NCBI RefSeq assembly: GCF_031432975.1
Contig: NZ_CP133838.1
Coordinates: 1,736,001-1,800,000, forward strand
From: Buttiauxella selenatireducens
Lineage (GTDB): Bacteria > Pseudomonadota > Gammaproteobacteria > Enterobacterales > Enterobacteriaceae
Reading direction: 5' to 3'
Length of the DNA: 64,000 nucleotides
The notes beneath the pieces are model-generated. The model saw only the letters and a program-made list of their open reading frames with translations, did not search any database and was not told the origin of the DNA. Positions 20,505 through 35,009 of the stretch are shown here, one piece after another. How positions within the stretch are numbered: position 1 is the stretch's first letter; every line of letters begins with the position of its first letter. Position numbers and translations under genes: made by a program.

Positions 20505-21914
20505 ATGTCCAAACAGCAAATCGGTGTCGTTGGCATGGCAGTAATGGGGCGTAACCTCGCGCTGAACATTGAAAGCCGTGGCTATACCGTTTCCGTGTTC
20601 AACCGTTCAGGCGATAAAACTGAAGAAGTCATCGCTGAGAACCCGGGCAAGAAGCTGGTTCCTTACTATACCGTGCAAGAGTTTGTCGAATCTCTGGAAA
20701 CTCCACGTCGTATCTTATTGATGGTTAAGGCGGGTGAAGCTACGGACAAAACCATCGACTCCCTGAAGCCGTATCTTGAGAAAGGCGATATCTTGATTGA
20801 TGGTGGTAACACCTTCTACCACGATACCATTCGTCGTAACCGTGAACTGTCTGCTGAAGGGTTCAACTTCATCGGTACTGGTGTATCCGGTGGCGAAGAA
20901 GGGGCGCTCAAAGGCCCATCCATCATGCCTGGTGGTCAGAAAGAAGCATACGAACTTGTTGCCCCTATCCTCAAACAGATTGCTGCTGTTGCTGAAGACG
21001 GCGAACCCTGTGTGACATATATCGGTGCAGATGGCGCTGGTCACTATGTGAAGATGGTTCACAACGGTATCGAATACGGCGATATGCAGTTAATTGCTGA
21101 AGCCTATTCACTACTCAAGCATGGTCTGAATCTTTCTAACGAAGAGCTCGCTACTACTTTCACTGAATGGAATGAAGGTGAGCTTAGCAGTTATCTGATC
21201 GACATCACCAAAGATATCTTCACTAAGAAAGACGAAGACGGTAAATATCTGGTTGATGTGATTCTGGATGAAGCAGCCAACAAAGGTACAGGTAAATGGA
21301 CCAGCCAGAGCTCTCTTGACCTTGGTGAGCCGCTGTCCCTGATCACCGAGTCTGTTTTCGCGCGTTATATTTCTTCTTTGAAAGAACAACGTGTGGCTGC
21401 ATCTAAAGTGCTGAGTGGACCACAGGCTAAGCCGTTTGCTGGCGATAAAACTGAGTTTGCTGAGAAAGTACGCCGTGCTTTATATCTGGGTAAAATCGTT
21501 TCTTATGCTCAGGGCTTCTCACAGCTTCGTGCTGCATCTGAAGAAAATAACTGGGATCTCAACTACGGTGAGATTGCTAAGATCTTCCGTGCTGGCTGTA
21601 TCATTCGTGCTCAATTCCTGCAAAAAATTACCGATGCTTACGCAGAGAATGCTGCGATTGCAAACCTGTTGTTAGCACCGTACTTCAAGAAGATTGCCGA
21701 TGAGTACCAGCAAGCACTTCGCGATGTGGTTTCTTACGCAGTGCAAAATGGCATCCCAACGCCGACCTTCTCCGCTGCTATCTCTTACTATGATAGCTAC
21801 CGAGCCGCTGTGTTGCCTGCGAACCTGATTCAGGCACAACGCGACTATTTCGGTGCGCATACTTATAAGCGCATTGATAAAGAAGGCGTATTCCATACGG
21901 AATGGCTTGATTAA
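20505..21914 (+). CDS. gnd: 6-phosphogluconate dehydrogenase, decarboxylating
   Basis: This is the pentose phosphate enzyme that oxidises 6-phosphogluconate to ribulose-5-phosphate with NADP. The 469-residue protein has [14 protein letters not shown] at the N-terminus, GGNTFYHDT near residue 100 and [11 protein letters not shown] near 126. It marks the right border of the O-antigen cluster and is commonly exchanged along with it. AGGAG lies just before the ATG. In E. coli and Salmonella ugd normally follows; here wzz follows directly. Confidence 0.97.
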   Translation: MSKQQIGVVGMAVMGRNLALNIESRGYTVSVFNRSGDKTEEVIAENPGKKLVPYYTVQEFVESLETPRRILLMVKAGEATDKTIDSLKPYLEKGDILIDGGNTFYHDTIRRNRELSAEGFNFIGTGVSGGEEGALKGPSIMPGGQKEAYELVAPILKQIAAVAEDGEPCVTYIGADGAGHYVKMVHNGIEYGDMQLIAEAYSLLKHGLNLSNEELATTFTEWNEGELSSYLIDITKDIFTKKDEDGKYLVDVILDEAANKGTGKWTSQSSLDLGEPLSLITESVFARYISSLKEQRVAASKVLSGPQAKPFAGDKTEFAEKVRRALYLGKIVSYAQGFSQLRAASEENNWDLNYGEIAKIFRAGCIIRAQFLQKITDAYAENAAIANLLLAPYFKKIADEYQQALRDVVSYAVQNGIPTPTFSAAISYYDSYRAAVLPANLIQAQRDYFGAHTYKRIDKEGVFHTEWLD

Positions 21915-21939
21915 AAGTATTTAGGCTAACCTATAGAAT

Positions 21940-21964
21940 AGCCCTCCACTGTGAGGGCTTTTTT
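21940..21964 (+). terminator. Rho-independent terminator after gnd
   Basis: AGCCCTC at 21940-21946 pairs with GAGGGCT at 21953-21959 across a 6-base loop, followed by TTTTT. Confidence 0.9.
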
Positions 21965-22107
21965 AGAAAATTCTGTTGGTATTCCTCGCTATAAATGATT
22001 GTTAAATGCGTAAACCAGCAAAGCGCTAACTTTTTCTTCTATTGTAAAATCTTAACTTCGTTACATTTGTACTGATGTTATGTAAATAAGCACTTTCCAG
22101 GATAACC

Positions 22108-23094
22108 ATGAATCCAAATAACAGTAATATGAGCTCTGGCAACCGCAATGATTCGGATGAATCAACTGATTTAATTGATCTTTTAATGCAGCTTTGGAGA
22201 GACAAGGCAACCATCATCGCTTTTGCCGTCGGAGCTATTATCCTGGGCGTTATCTATCTATTTGTGGCTAAAGAGAAATGGACCTCTGAAGCTATCGTTA
22301 CATTGCCAGATTCTGGGCAAACCGCGAATTATAATAACGCGATGAATATTCTATATGGTGCCGGTGCTCCGACGATTGTCGATATTCAAGAACGCTTCTT
22401 TGGTCGCTTCAGTTCAGCATTATCAGCTTTGTCTGAACAGTTAGATAATCAGGAAAAGCCAGAAAAACTGACTATTGTGCAATCAGTTAAAGATCAGCCC
22501 GCTCCATTGAAAGTGAGTTATGTAGCGAAAAGTGCTGCTGAGGCACAAAAAACACTCACCACTTACCTTCAACAAATTAATAAGCGTGTGGTCACTGAAC
22601 TTGATGATGACTTAAACACTAGCATCAATTCTAAAATTAACGATCTCAAAATCGATTTGACAACTAAAGAGAAAATTGCTCAGGAGAAAAAAGACAAACG
22701 TCTTGAAATCCTGAATCAGGCATTAATTGTTGCGCAGCAATCCAATATCAAAAACACGCTGGTTCAGCAGGCTGAAACATTGTCGGAAGATACGCTTTTT
22801 GTGCTAGGAAGCGATGCGCTTTCAGCAACCATCAAAAATGAAGCAACGCGTCCATTACCTTTGGATGACTTATACTTTAATGCTCGCTCAACCCTGTTAG
22901 CGATTAGCGCATTGAAATCTAACCCTGATACGACTTATGCATTCCGTTATGTCATGAAACCTAATTTGCCTATCCGCCGTGATAGTCCTAAAAAGGGTCT
23001 GACACTGGTGTTAGCTGCTTTGGTTGGTTTGATTCTTGGTTCAGGTGTGGTGTTAGGTCGCAACGCAATGCGTCACTACAAGCCAGTAGCTTAA
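22108..23094 (+). CDS. wzzB: O-antigen chain-length determinant WzzB
   Basis: This inner-membrane polysaccharide co-polymerase sets O-antigen modal length with Wzy. The 328-residue protein (E. coli 325) has a first membrane helix at about 35-53 (after DLIDLLMQLWR), a large periplasmic coiled-coil-rich domain, and a second helix near 300-320 after the proline-rich RYVMKPNLPIRRDSPKK motif typical of the family. It lies directly after gnd with its own upstream region and converges with hisI. Confidence 0.95.
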   Translation: MNPNNSNMSSGNRNDSDESTDLIDLLMQLWRDKATIIAFAVGAIILGVIYLFVAKEKWTSEAIVTLPDSGQTANYNNAMNILYGAGAPTIVDIQERFFGRFSSALSALSEQLDNQEKPEKLTIVQSVKDQPAPLKVSYVAKSAAEAQKTLTTYLQQINKRVVTELDDDLNTSINSKINDLKIDLTTKEKIAQEKKDKRLEILNQALIVAQQSNIKNTLVQQAETLSEDTLFVLGSDALSATIKNEATRPLPLDDLYFNARSTLLAISALKSNPDTTYAFRYVMKPNLPIRRDSPKKGLTLVLAALVGLILGSGVVLGRNAMRHYKPVA

Positions 23095-23114
23095 GATTTT
23101 ACTGCAGCATACAA

Positions 23115-23136
23115 AAAGGCCGCATCAGCGGCCTTT
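23115..23136. terminator. Bidirectional terminator between wzzB and hisI
   Basis: AAAGGCCGC at 23115-23123 pairs perfectly with GCGGCCTTT at 23128-23136 across a 4-base loop. A-run on the left and T-run on the right allow function for both convergent transcripts. Confidence 0.85.
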
Positions 23137-23161
23137 CTCACATCAAAACTTCCGCACAACC

Positions 23162-23766
23162 CTACTTATGCCTTTCTCTTAAATTCTCAATCACCGCGCT
23201 TAAATCCAATTCCTGATCCTGCAATAACACCAGCAAGTGATAAACCAAATCCGACGCTTCGTTTTTCAGTTCATGGCGGTCATTAACCGTAGCAGCCAGC
23301 GCTGTTTCCACACCTTCTTCGCCCACTTTCTGAGCAATCCGCTTGGTTCCACTTGCATACAACTTCGCAGTATATGAACTCTCTGGGTCGGCACTTTTTC
23401 GCGAGGCCAGCAGTTGCTCAAGCTGATACAAGAAGTGCCAGTCGTGATGGGTCTCACCGAAGCAGCTTGATGTGCCGAGATGACAGGTTGGGCCAATTGG
23501 GTTTGCCAGAACCAGCAGCGTGTCGTTATCGCAATCAGGGGCGATTTTTACCACGTTGAGGAAATTACCTGAGCTTTCGCCCTTGGTCCACAAACGCTGT
23601 TTGGTGCGCGAGAAAAATGTCACTTTCCCGCTTTGTTCAGTCTGTGCCAGTGCTTCAGTATTCATGTACCCCAGCATCAACACTTCACCTGAAACAGCAT
23701 GCTGGACGATTACCGGCATCAGGCCATCGGTTTTTTCCCAGTCCAGTTGGTCTCGTTGCTCTTGTG

Positions 23767-23773
<7 letters not shown>
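23162..23773 (-). CDS. hisI: Bifunctional phosphoribosyl-AMP cyclohydrolase / phosphoribosyl-ATP pyrophosphohydrolase
   Basis: HisIE catalyses steps two and three of histidine synthesis. The 203-residue protein has the cyclohydrolase domain at about 1-110 ([23 protein letters not shown], and zinc-ligand cysteines in DCDNDT and CHLGTSSCF) and the pyrophosphohydrolase domain at about 115-203 ([31 protein letters not shown]). It is the last gene of the operon and overlaps hisF by 7 bases. Confidence 0.97.
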
Positions 23774-29308
<5,535 letters not shown>

Positions 29309-29312
29309 GGTG

Positions 29313-30212
29313 TTACTCCATCATCTTCTCAATTGGCAACACCAGAATGGAACTGGCACCCAGCGCTTTCAGTTTTTCCATGGTTTCCCAGAACAGGGTT
29401 TCGCTACTGACCATGTGCATCGCGACGCGCTGCTGGTCGCCTGCGAGCGGCAGAATTGTTGGGCGTTCAGCACCTGGGAGCAGAGCAACGATTTCGTCCA
29501 GACGCTCGCTTGGTGCATGGAGCATGATGTATTTCGATTCACGCGCCTGAATCACGCCCTGAATACGGGTCATTAATTTGTCGATAAGCTGTTGTTTCGC
29601 CGAATCCATTTCACCATCACGCTGAATCAGGCACGCTTTAGAGCGGTAAATCACTTCAACTTCACGCAGGCCGTTGGCTTCAAGCGTTGCTCCTGTCGAA
29701 ACCAGGTCGCAAATAGCGTCAGCAAGACCGGCACGTGGAGCCACTTCAACAGAACCGTTTAATAAGCAGGATTTAAATTGCACGCCTTTACTGTCAAGGT
29801 AGCGCTTGAGGATGTGAGGGTAAGAGGTCGCAATGCGCTTATTGTTAAGGCTTGCTGGACCATCCCAAGGGTCATCAACGGAAATCGCCAGTGAAAAACG
29901 ACAGCCGCCGAAATCAAGACGACGCAGGGTGAAGTAACGCGGGTCATCGCCCTGAGCGCGGCGGTTCAGTAGCTCTTCTTCCAGTACGTTTTCGCCAATA
30001 ATACCGAGGTCCACGACACCGTCCATCACAAGCCCAGGGATGTCGTCATCACGCACACGCAGAATATCAATGGGCATGTTTTCTGCCATGGCAATCAGGC
30101 GCTGGGTGTGCAAGTTAATTTTTATGCCGCAGCGAGCCAGTAATTCGCGTGAGTCATCGCTCAAACGACCAGATTTCTGAATAGCTATGCGTAAACGTGT
30201 GTTGTCTAACAT
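29313..30212 (-). CDS. hisG: ATP phosphoribosyltransferase
   Basis: HisG is the first, feedback-inhibited enzyme of histidine synthesis. It is the long form of 299 residues with a C-terminal regulatory ACT-like domain, as in E. coli. The catalytic domain shows [26 protein letters not shown] and the PRPP loop [14 protein letters not shown]. It is the first structural gene after the leader peptide and attenuator. Confidence 0.97.
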   Translation of the reverse strand: MLDNTRLRIAIQKSGRLSDDSRELLARCGIKINLHTQRLIAMAENMPIDILRVRDDDIPGLVMDGVVDLGIIGENVLEEELLNRRAQGDDPRYFTLRRLDFGGCRFSLAISVDDPWDGPASLNNKRIATSYPHILKRYLDSKGVQFKSCLLNGSVEVAPRAGLADAICDLVSTGATLEANGLREVEVIYRSKACLIQRDGEMDSAKQQLIDKLMTRIQGVIQARESKYIMLHAPSERLDEIVALLPGAERPTILPLAGDQQRVAMHMVSSETLFWETMEKLKALGASSILVLPIEKMME

Positions 30213-30246
30213 TGGAAAATCCCCTTATCAATTCTTGTCTGACGTC

Positions 30247-30282
30247 CAAAAAAAAGCCCCGGAAGAAATCTTCCGGGGGCTT
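30247..30282 (-). terminator. his operon attenuator
   Basis: On the minus strand AGCCCCCGGAAGA pairs with TCTTCCGGGGCT across a two-base loop (one bulged base) and is followed by eight U. It lies between hisL and hisG, exactly where the E. coli attenuator sits. Ribosome stalling at the leader histidines is known to prevent its formation in E. coli and Salmonella. Confidence 0.92.
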
Positions 30283-30344
30283 ATTGACTCGTTCATGCAC
30301 CACTGGAAGATCTTTTCGTCTCCCAGCACACATCGCCTGAAAGA

Positions 30345-30395
30345 CTAGTCAGGATGATGGTGATGATGGTGGAAAGCATTTTGAACGCGTGTCAT
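30345..30395 (-). CDS. hisL: his operon leader peptide
   Basis: Reading leftwards from the ATG at 30395 gives MTRVQNAFHHHHHHPD and a TAG stop. Six consecutive histidine codons are present where E. coli and Salmonella have seven. The residues NAF before the run differ from the E. coli KH-containing version, so one histidine position is effectively lost. It senses charged tRNA-His for attenuation of the his operon. Confidence 0.95.
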   Translation of the reverse strand: MTRVQNAFHHHHHHPD

Positions 30396-30434
30396 AAAAT
30401 TCTCGTATGAATGATTATTCATGTGTGTGCAATT

Positions 30435-30464
30435 AACGTAAACCAGATTCGCCTTTCAGTGCAA
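30435..30464 (-). promoter_or_regulatory. Likely his operon promoter
   Basis: On the minus strand TTGCAC (30464-30459) and TACGTT (30440-30435) are separated by 18 bases and lie about 40 bases before the hisL start. Spacing and position fit sigma-70; the -10 is weak. Confidence 0.45.
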
Positions 30465-30593
30465 GGGCTTTTTATCCTCTCAATTAATATTCTGTTTAGC
30501 GCCACTGATTGTTAGTTGTCGTAACGTGGCGTAGCCTTATTACAGGGTTCAAAAGTACAGCAGAGAGATATGCTGCAATCCAGGAGAGAAGAC

Positions 30594-31421
30594 ATGAAAA
30601 AGGTTGCGATTGTCGGGTTAGGGTGGCTTGGGATGCCGCTTGCGATGTCTTTATCAGCGCGCGGCTGGCAAGTGACAGGCAGTAAAACCACACTCGACGG
30701 AGTAGAGGCTGCACGGATGAGTGGAATCGACAGCTATCAATTGCAGCTGACGCCTGAACTGATCTGCGACAGTGACGATCTCGATGCGCTGCTCGATGTT
30801 GATGCGCTGGTGATTACTCTGCCCGCTCGCCGTACGGGTGAAGGCGACGATTTCTATCTGCAGGCGGTGCAGGAAATTGTCGATAGCGCGTTAGCGCACG
30901 ATATTCCGCGCATCATTTTTACTAGTTCCACCTCGGTGTATGGCGAAAGAGAAGGGGTGGTGAAAGAAACGTCTCTGCTTGAGCCGGTTACCGCCAGTGG
31001 CCGCGTACTTAAAGAGCTCGAAACCTGGTTGCATGATTTACCGGGAACGTCGGTCGATATTCTGCGTCTGGCGGGTTTGGTCGGGCCGGAACGCCATCCA
31101 GGACGCTTTTTAGCAGGAAAAACGGATGTGGCGAATGGGGCGCATGGCGTCAATCTGGTGCATCTGGAAGATGTCATTTCAGCAATTACACTGTTGTTAC
31201 AGGCTCCAAAGGGCGGTCACATCTATAATTTATGTGCGCCCGATCACCCATCGCGTGCCGAATTCTATTCTTTGATGGCACGCCAGATGAATCTCGATGC
31301 ACCAAATTTCCGAACTGAAGCGCAAAATGGCCGCGGTAAGCTGGTGGATGGCAACCGTATCTGCAACGAACTTGGGTTTGAATATCAGTATCCAAACCCG
31401 CTGGTAATGCCCATGCAGTAA
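30594..31421 (+). CDS. yeeZ: NAD(P)-binding epimerase-like protein YeeZ
   Basis: This 275-residue extended-SDR-like protein (E. coli 274) has a nucleotide-binding GLGWLGMPLA at 8-17 and a YGEREG segment near residue 116. The physiological substrate is not established. The ATG at 30594 follows AGGAGAG. It lies divergent to the his operon. The yefM-yoeB toxin-antitoxin pair, present between hisL and yeeZ in E. coli K-12, is absent. Confidence 0.9.
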   Translation: MKKVAIVGLGWLGMPLAMSLSARGWQVTGSKTTLDGVEAARMSGIDSYQLQLTPELICDSDDLDALLDVDALVITLPARRTGEGDDFYLQAVQEIVDSALAHDIPRIIFTSSTSVYGEREGVVKETSLLEPVTASGRVLKELETWLHDLPGTSVDILRLAGLVGPERHPGRFLAGKTDVANGAHGVNLVHLEDVISAITLLLQAPKGGHIYNLCAPDHPSRAEFYSLMARQMNLDAPNFRTEAQNGRGKLVDGNRICNELGFEYQYPNPLVMPMQ

Positions 31422-31459
31422 CCGCTGTGGGGCATTACTCGTGACTGTCAGGAACGAGT

Positions 31460-32377
31460 ATGAAACCACTGCTGGATGTGCTGATAATTCTCGATACCCT
31501 CGATAAAGAAGGGAGCTTTGCTGCGGCGGCAACAAAGCTCTTTAAAACCCCTTCCGCGCTCAGTTACACCGTGCAAAAACTCGAAAACGATCTCAATATC
31601 CAGATCCTCGATCGCTCAGGTCATCGTGCGCGATTTACGCGAACGGGTCAGCTTCTTCTGGAAAAAGGTCGGGAAGTGCTGCATACCGTACGCGAACTTG
31701 AACAACAAGCCATCAAGCTTCATCAGGGATGGGAGAACGAACTGGTAATCGGGGTGGACGATTCATTTCCTTTTTCACTGCTGACACCTCTCATCGAAGC
31801 GTTCTATAAAAGTTACAGCGTGACACGGCTGAAATTCATCAATGGCGTGTTGGGTGGTTCATGGGAAGCGCTTACCGAAGGGCGAGCAGATATTATTGTT
31901 GGTGCAATGAGCGACCCGCCATCCATCAGTGGCTTCGGGTTTACCTTGCTCGGCCAGCTTGAAAGCGTGTTTGTCGTCGCCCCGCACCACCCGCTGGCTG
32001 ACGCCGAAGAGCCGTTGAATCGTCGCGTGATAAAACGCAGTCGTGCAGTCATCGTGGGGGATACTTCCCGCCTTGAACCGTCACGTTCAATGCATTTACT
32101 CGAAGATCAAGATGCTATCACGGTCTTTGACTTCAAAACCAAGCTCGAATTACAGATAAGCGGCATCGGATGCGGCTACGTTCCCCGTTACATGGCGCAG
32201 CGTTTTATTGAAAGTGGAGTGCTGGTCGAAAAACAAGTCATTTCCCATGTGCCGTTTGTCCCAGTGTGGATTGGCTGGAACGAACAAACGGCAGGCCTTG
32301 CCAGCGAGTGGTGGCGGGAGCAAATTACCACGAATAGCGCCATTTCACGCATTTATGCGCAGGAAATGGGTCGTTAA
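31460..32377 (+). CDS. yeeY: LysR-family transcriptional regulator YeeY
   Basis: The 305-residue protein has an N-terminal winged helix (residues about 5-62: LDKEGSFAAAATKLFKTPSA, then QKLENDLNIQILDR) and a LysR substrate-binding domain. E. coli YeeY is an uncharacterised LysR protein at the same locus. Its target and inducer are unknown. It starts 38 bases after yeeZ. The downstream neighbour in E. coli is plaP, but here an AT-rich island intervenes. Confidence 0.9.
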   Translation: MKPLLDVLIILDTLDKEGSFAAAATKLFKTPSALSYTVQKLENDLNIQILDRSGHRARFTRTGQLLLEKGREVLHTVRELEQQAIKLHQGWENELVIGVDDSFPFSLLTPLIEAFYKSYSVTRLKFINGVLGGSWEALTEGRADIIVGAMSDPPSISGFGFTLLGQLESVFVVAPHHPLADAEEPLNRRVIKRSRAVIVGDTSRLEPSRSMHLLEDQDAITVFDFKTKLELQISGIGCGYVPRYMAQRFIESGVLVEKQVISHVPFVPVWIGWNEQTAGLASEWWREQITTNSAISRIYAQEMGR

Positions 32378-32513
32378 GAATATTCTCAACTGGAGGATAT
32401 TTAGGTTATAAATATCATTCAGAATAATAATTGAAAGCGATTTTTAAAAGGATGCGATAGAATTCACAACTCAAATTGGATACTTTTAATTATTTGAATA
32501 AGGTGTTGGGAAC

Positions 32514-33479
32514 TTGAAATTAATCATACAAATCCCCTGTTTTAATGAAGCAGAAACACTGGCCATAGCGCTCAATGCGTTACCAAGGCATGTTGAAGGA
32601 TTCGACGTGGTTGAATGGCTCGTTATTGATGATGGTAGTACTGACGACACCATTAGTGTAGCCAAACAGAACGGTGTGGACCATATCGTCAAGCACACTG
32701 GCAATAAAGGACTAGCTAAGGCCTTTATGACAGGACTTGATGCTTGTTTAAGTCTTGATGCTGATGTCATTATTAACACGGATGCTGACAATCAATATTG
32801 CGCTGAAGATATTCCGTTATTAGTGGCACCAATACTGGAGCATCGGGCAGAGATGGTGATTGGCGAGCGTCCGATAGCTGCTATCGAGCACTTTTCACCA
32901 ATAAAAAAATGCCTGCAAAAATTGGGAAGTTGGGTTGTTCGTGTTGCAAGTAAAACAGATATTCCTGATGCACCAAGTGGTTTTAGAGCGATGTCCAGAG
33001 CTACCGCGCAGAAACTAATGGTGTTCAATGACTATACATATACATTAGAAACGATCATTCAGGCAGGCCAAAAAAATATAACCATTACATCGGTTCCTGT
33101 TCGTGTTAATGAAGATTTACGTCCCTCGCGCTTAGTGAAAAGTATTTCGTCGTACATCAAAAGAAGCATTGTTACTATTGTTCGTATTTTTGTCATATAT
33201 CGTCCGTTCCGATTTTTTGGAGCAATAGGCGCAGTATTGTTTTTTGCGGGTTTTTTGCTGGGTGTTCGTTTTCTTTATAAATATCTTACCGGTGATGGTA
33301 ATGGTTATATCCAATCCTTAATTTTAGCGTCTGTGCTAATGGGGATGGGATTTCAAACACTATTAATAGCATTTGTTACTGATTTGCTCTCAGCTAATAG
33401 AAAGTTACTTGAAGATTTGCGATTCAAGGTGGCACAAATAAATACCGATCCGATTAAAAAAAGTGATCAAAATAAATAG
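32514..33479 (+). CDS. DPM/GtrB-like GT2 glycosyltransferase with C-terminal membrane helices
   Basis: This 321-residue protein starts at TTG 32514, preceded by AAGGTG at good spacing; no ATG is available near the domain start. The N-terminal 220 residues form a family 2 domain of the dolichyl-phosphate-mannose-synthase type: QIPCFNEAETL, DDGSTDDT at 39-46, DADNQ at 90-94, PSGFRAMSR. Two hydrophobic helices follow at about 230-252 and 265-290, as in GtrB and ArnC-like enzymes that charge undecaprenyl phosphate with one sugar. It is the first gene of the AT-rich island and is probably co-transcribed with the next three. Confidence 0.82.
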   Translation: MKLIIQIPCFNEAETLAIALNALPRHVEGFDVVEWLVIDDGSTDDTISVAKQNGVDHIVKHTGNKGLAKAFMTGLDACLSLDADVIINTDADNQYCAEDIPLLVAPILEHRAEMVIGERPIAAIEHFSPIKKCLQKLGSWVVRVASKTDIPDAPSGFRAMSRATAQKLMVFNDYTYTLETIIQAGQKNITITSVPVRVNEDLRPSRLVKSISSYIKRSIVTIVRIFVIYRPFRFFGAIGAVLFFAGFLLGVRFLYKYLTGDGNGYIQSLILASVLMGMGFQTLLIAFVTDLLSANRKLLEDLRFKVAQINTDPIKKSDQNK

Positions 33480-33502
33480 CTTTATATTTCTTTGAGGTAT
33501 GT

Positions 33503-34150
33503 ATGAGTTTTAAAGTTTCTGGTGGTAAAGTAGAGGATGGGGTTGTATTTGGAAATACGTTCGATAAATACGGATCCAAAAATCCTATTGTAAGATGGAT
33601 GATGAGTGGGTTCGATTCCTCGCTTGAAAAATTTGTTGCCCAAGCCAATCCTAAAACCATTCATGAAGTTGGGTGTGGTGAGGGTTTTTGGGTTAATAAA
33701 TGGAATGAGAATGGCCTAAAAGCCGTTGGTAGTGATTTTTCACATGATGTAATATCAATTGCTAAAGAAAATGCGCTAAGTAAAAAGCTAACACCAGAAG
33801 TTTTTAATATTAAAAGCATTTATGATCTAACGCCAGAAACCGATAGTGCTGATTTGATTGTATGTTGTGAAGTTATGGAACATCTGGAAGATCCAGAAAG
33901 GGCCATGAAAATCTTGCAGAGTCTGGTCGATAAATATCTTATTATCAGTGTTCCACGTGAACCTGTGTGGTGCGCGCTCAATATGGCTCGGGGAAAGTAT
34001 ATAAAGGATTTTGGTAATACACCGGGGCATATACAACATTGGTCAAAAAAATCCTTTGTAAAATTTACCGAAAAATATTTCAAAATAATTGAAGTAACGT
34101 CGCCATTTCCGTGGACTATGTTGTTATGTGTGCCTTATGAAAAAAATTAA
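33503..34150 (+). CDS. Class I SAM-dependent methyltransferase
   Basis: The 215-residue protein has motif I HEVGCGEGFW near residue 54, an acidic motif II (VGSDFS) and DLIVCCEVMEHLEDPE, the post-motif of Methyltransf_11/23-type enzymes. No membrane segment is present. In this setting a sugar or lipid-linked glycan is the likely substrate, but UbiG-like proteins act on many small molecules, so this remains inference. The end overlaps the next gene by 14 bases. Confidence 0.8.
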   Translation: MSFKVSGGKVEDGVVFGNTFDKYGSKNPIVRWMMSGFDSSLEKFVAQANPKTIHEVGCGEGFWVNKWNENGLKAVGSDFSHDVISIAKENALSKKLTPEVFNIKSIYDLTPETDSADLIVCCEVMEHLEDPERAMKILQSLVDKYLIISVPREPVWCALNMARGKYIKDFGNTPGHIQHWSKKSFVKFTEKYFKIIEVTSPFPWTMLLCVPYEKN

Positions 34151-35009
34151 CCTACGGAAATGGCTTAATTACTTAGGGAGCATAATCGCACTATTAAGTA
34201 TAGTATTTGTTGCGCATAGAATAACCAAATATTGGGCGCAGATTCCCGATGGTACTTTTACATTAAAATTATTTTTAATAATTATATTGTTGGCAGGTGC
34301 TTATGGTGCAGCCAATTTTATTCTTGCTGCAGCATGGAAAATATTAATGGTTGGTTTGCATCAACACATTAGTCATCGTGTTGCAACAAGGATTTACGGC
34401 ATGACACAATTGGCTAAGTACGTGCCGGGTAACATTTTTCAATTTGCAGGTAGACAGTTACTTACAATGTCTTATGGTTTTTCAGGAAAAGCGATTGCCA
34501 AAAGTACTTTTCTTGAATTATTGCTTTTGATTATAACTGGGGCTATTTATATATTTTGGATGCTACCACTGTTATATCCTGGATTTAGTGTCGTTTATGG
34601 TCTTTCCCTATTTATAGTTACCATAGTCGGGCTTGTTTTAGGGCTTGAATGGCAAGGTAAGGGTAATTTAATTAAGGTTGTAATTAAATACCTTTTATTC
34701 TTATTTATATCTGGAGGGGTTTTCCTCTGCGTATTGTATTCGATTGTGGATAATTGGGTGGTGACACCTGTATTGATATTTCCTTTAATTGGTGCATACG
34801 TCATCTCATGGCTTGTAGGGCTAGTCACACCTGGCTCTCCAGCTGGTGTAGGTGTCAGAGAGTTTTTACTGATATTATTTTTGAAGCCATTATTCACTGA
34901 GGTTGATATTATTATGGCTGTCGTATTAGGTCGAGTGGTAACAATTATTGGTGACTGCTTTTTCTACTTATATTCATTCTCGTTAAGACAAGATGATTAT
35001 TATGAATAA
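34137..35009 (+). CDS. UPF0104 / lysylphosphatidylglycerol synthase TM-like membrane protein
   Basis: About 290 residues with around eight membrane segments. LVGLVTPGSPAGVGVREFLL near the C-terminal part is the P-G-x-x-G-x-R/E block typical of UPF0104/LPG_synthase_TM (AglD-like) proteins, often found beside lipid-linked glycosyltransferases. It may move or present a lipid-linked sugar, a role filled by GtrA in gtr operons. The ATG at 34137 lies inside the end of the methyltransferase gene, implying coupling. Confidence 0.72.
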   Translation: MKKINLRKWLNYLGSIIALLSIVFVAHRITKYWAQIPDGTFTLKLFLIIILLAGAYGAANFILAAAWKILMVGLHQHISHRVATRIYGMTQLAKYVPGNIFQFAGRQLLTMSYGFSGKAIAKSTFLELLLLIITGAIYIFWMLPLLYPGFSVVYGLSLFIVTIVGLVLGLEWQGKGNLIKVVIKYLLFLFISGGVFLCVLYSIVDNWVVTPVLIFPLIGAYVISWLVGLVTPGSPAGVGVREFLLILFLKPLFTEVDIIMAVVLGRVVTIIGDCFFYLYSFSLRQDDYYE

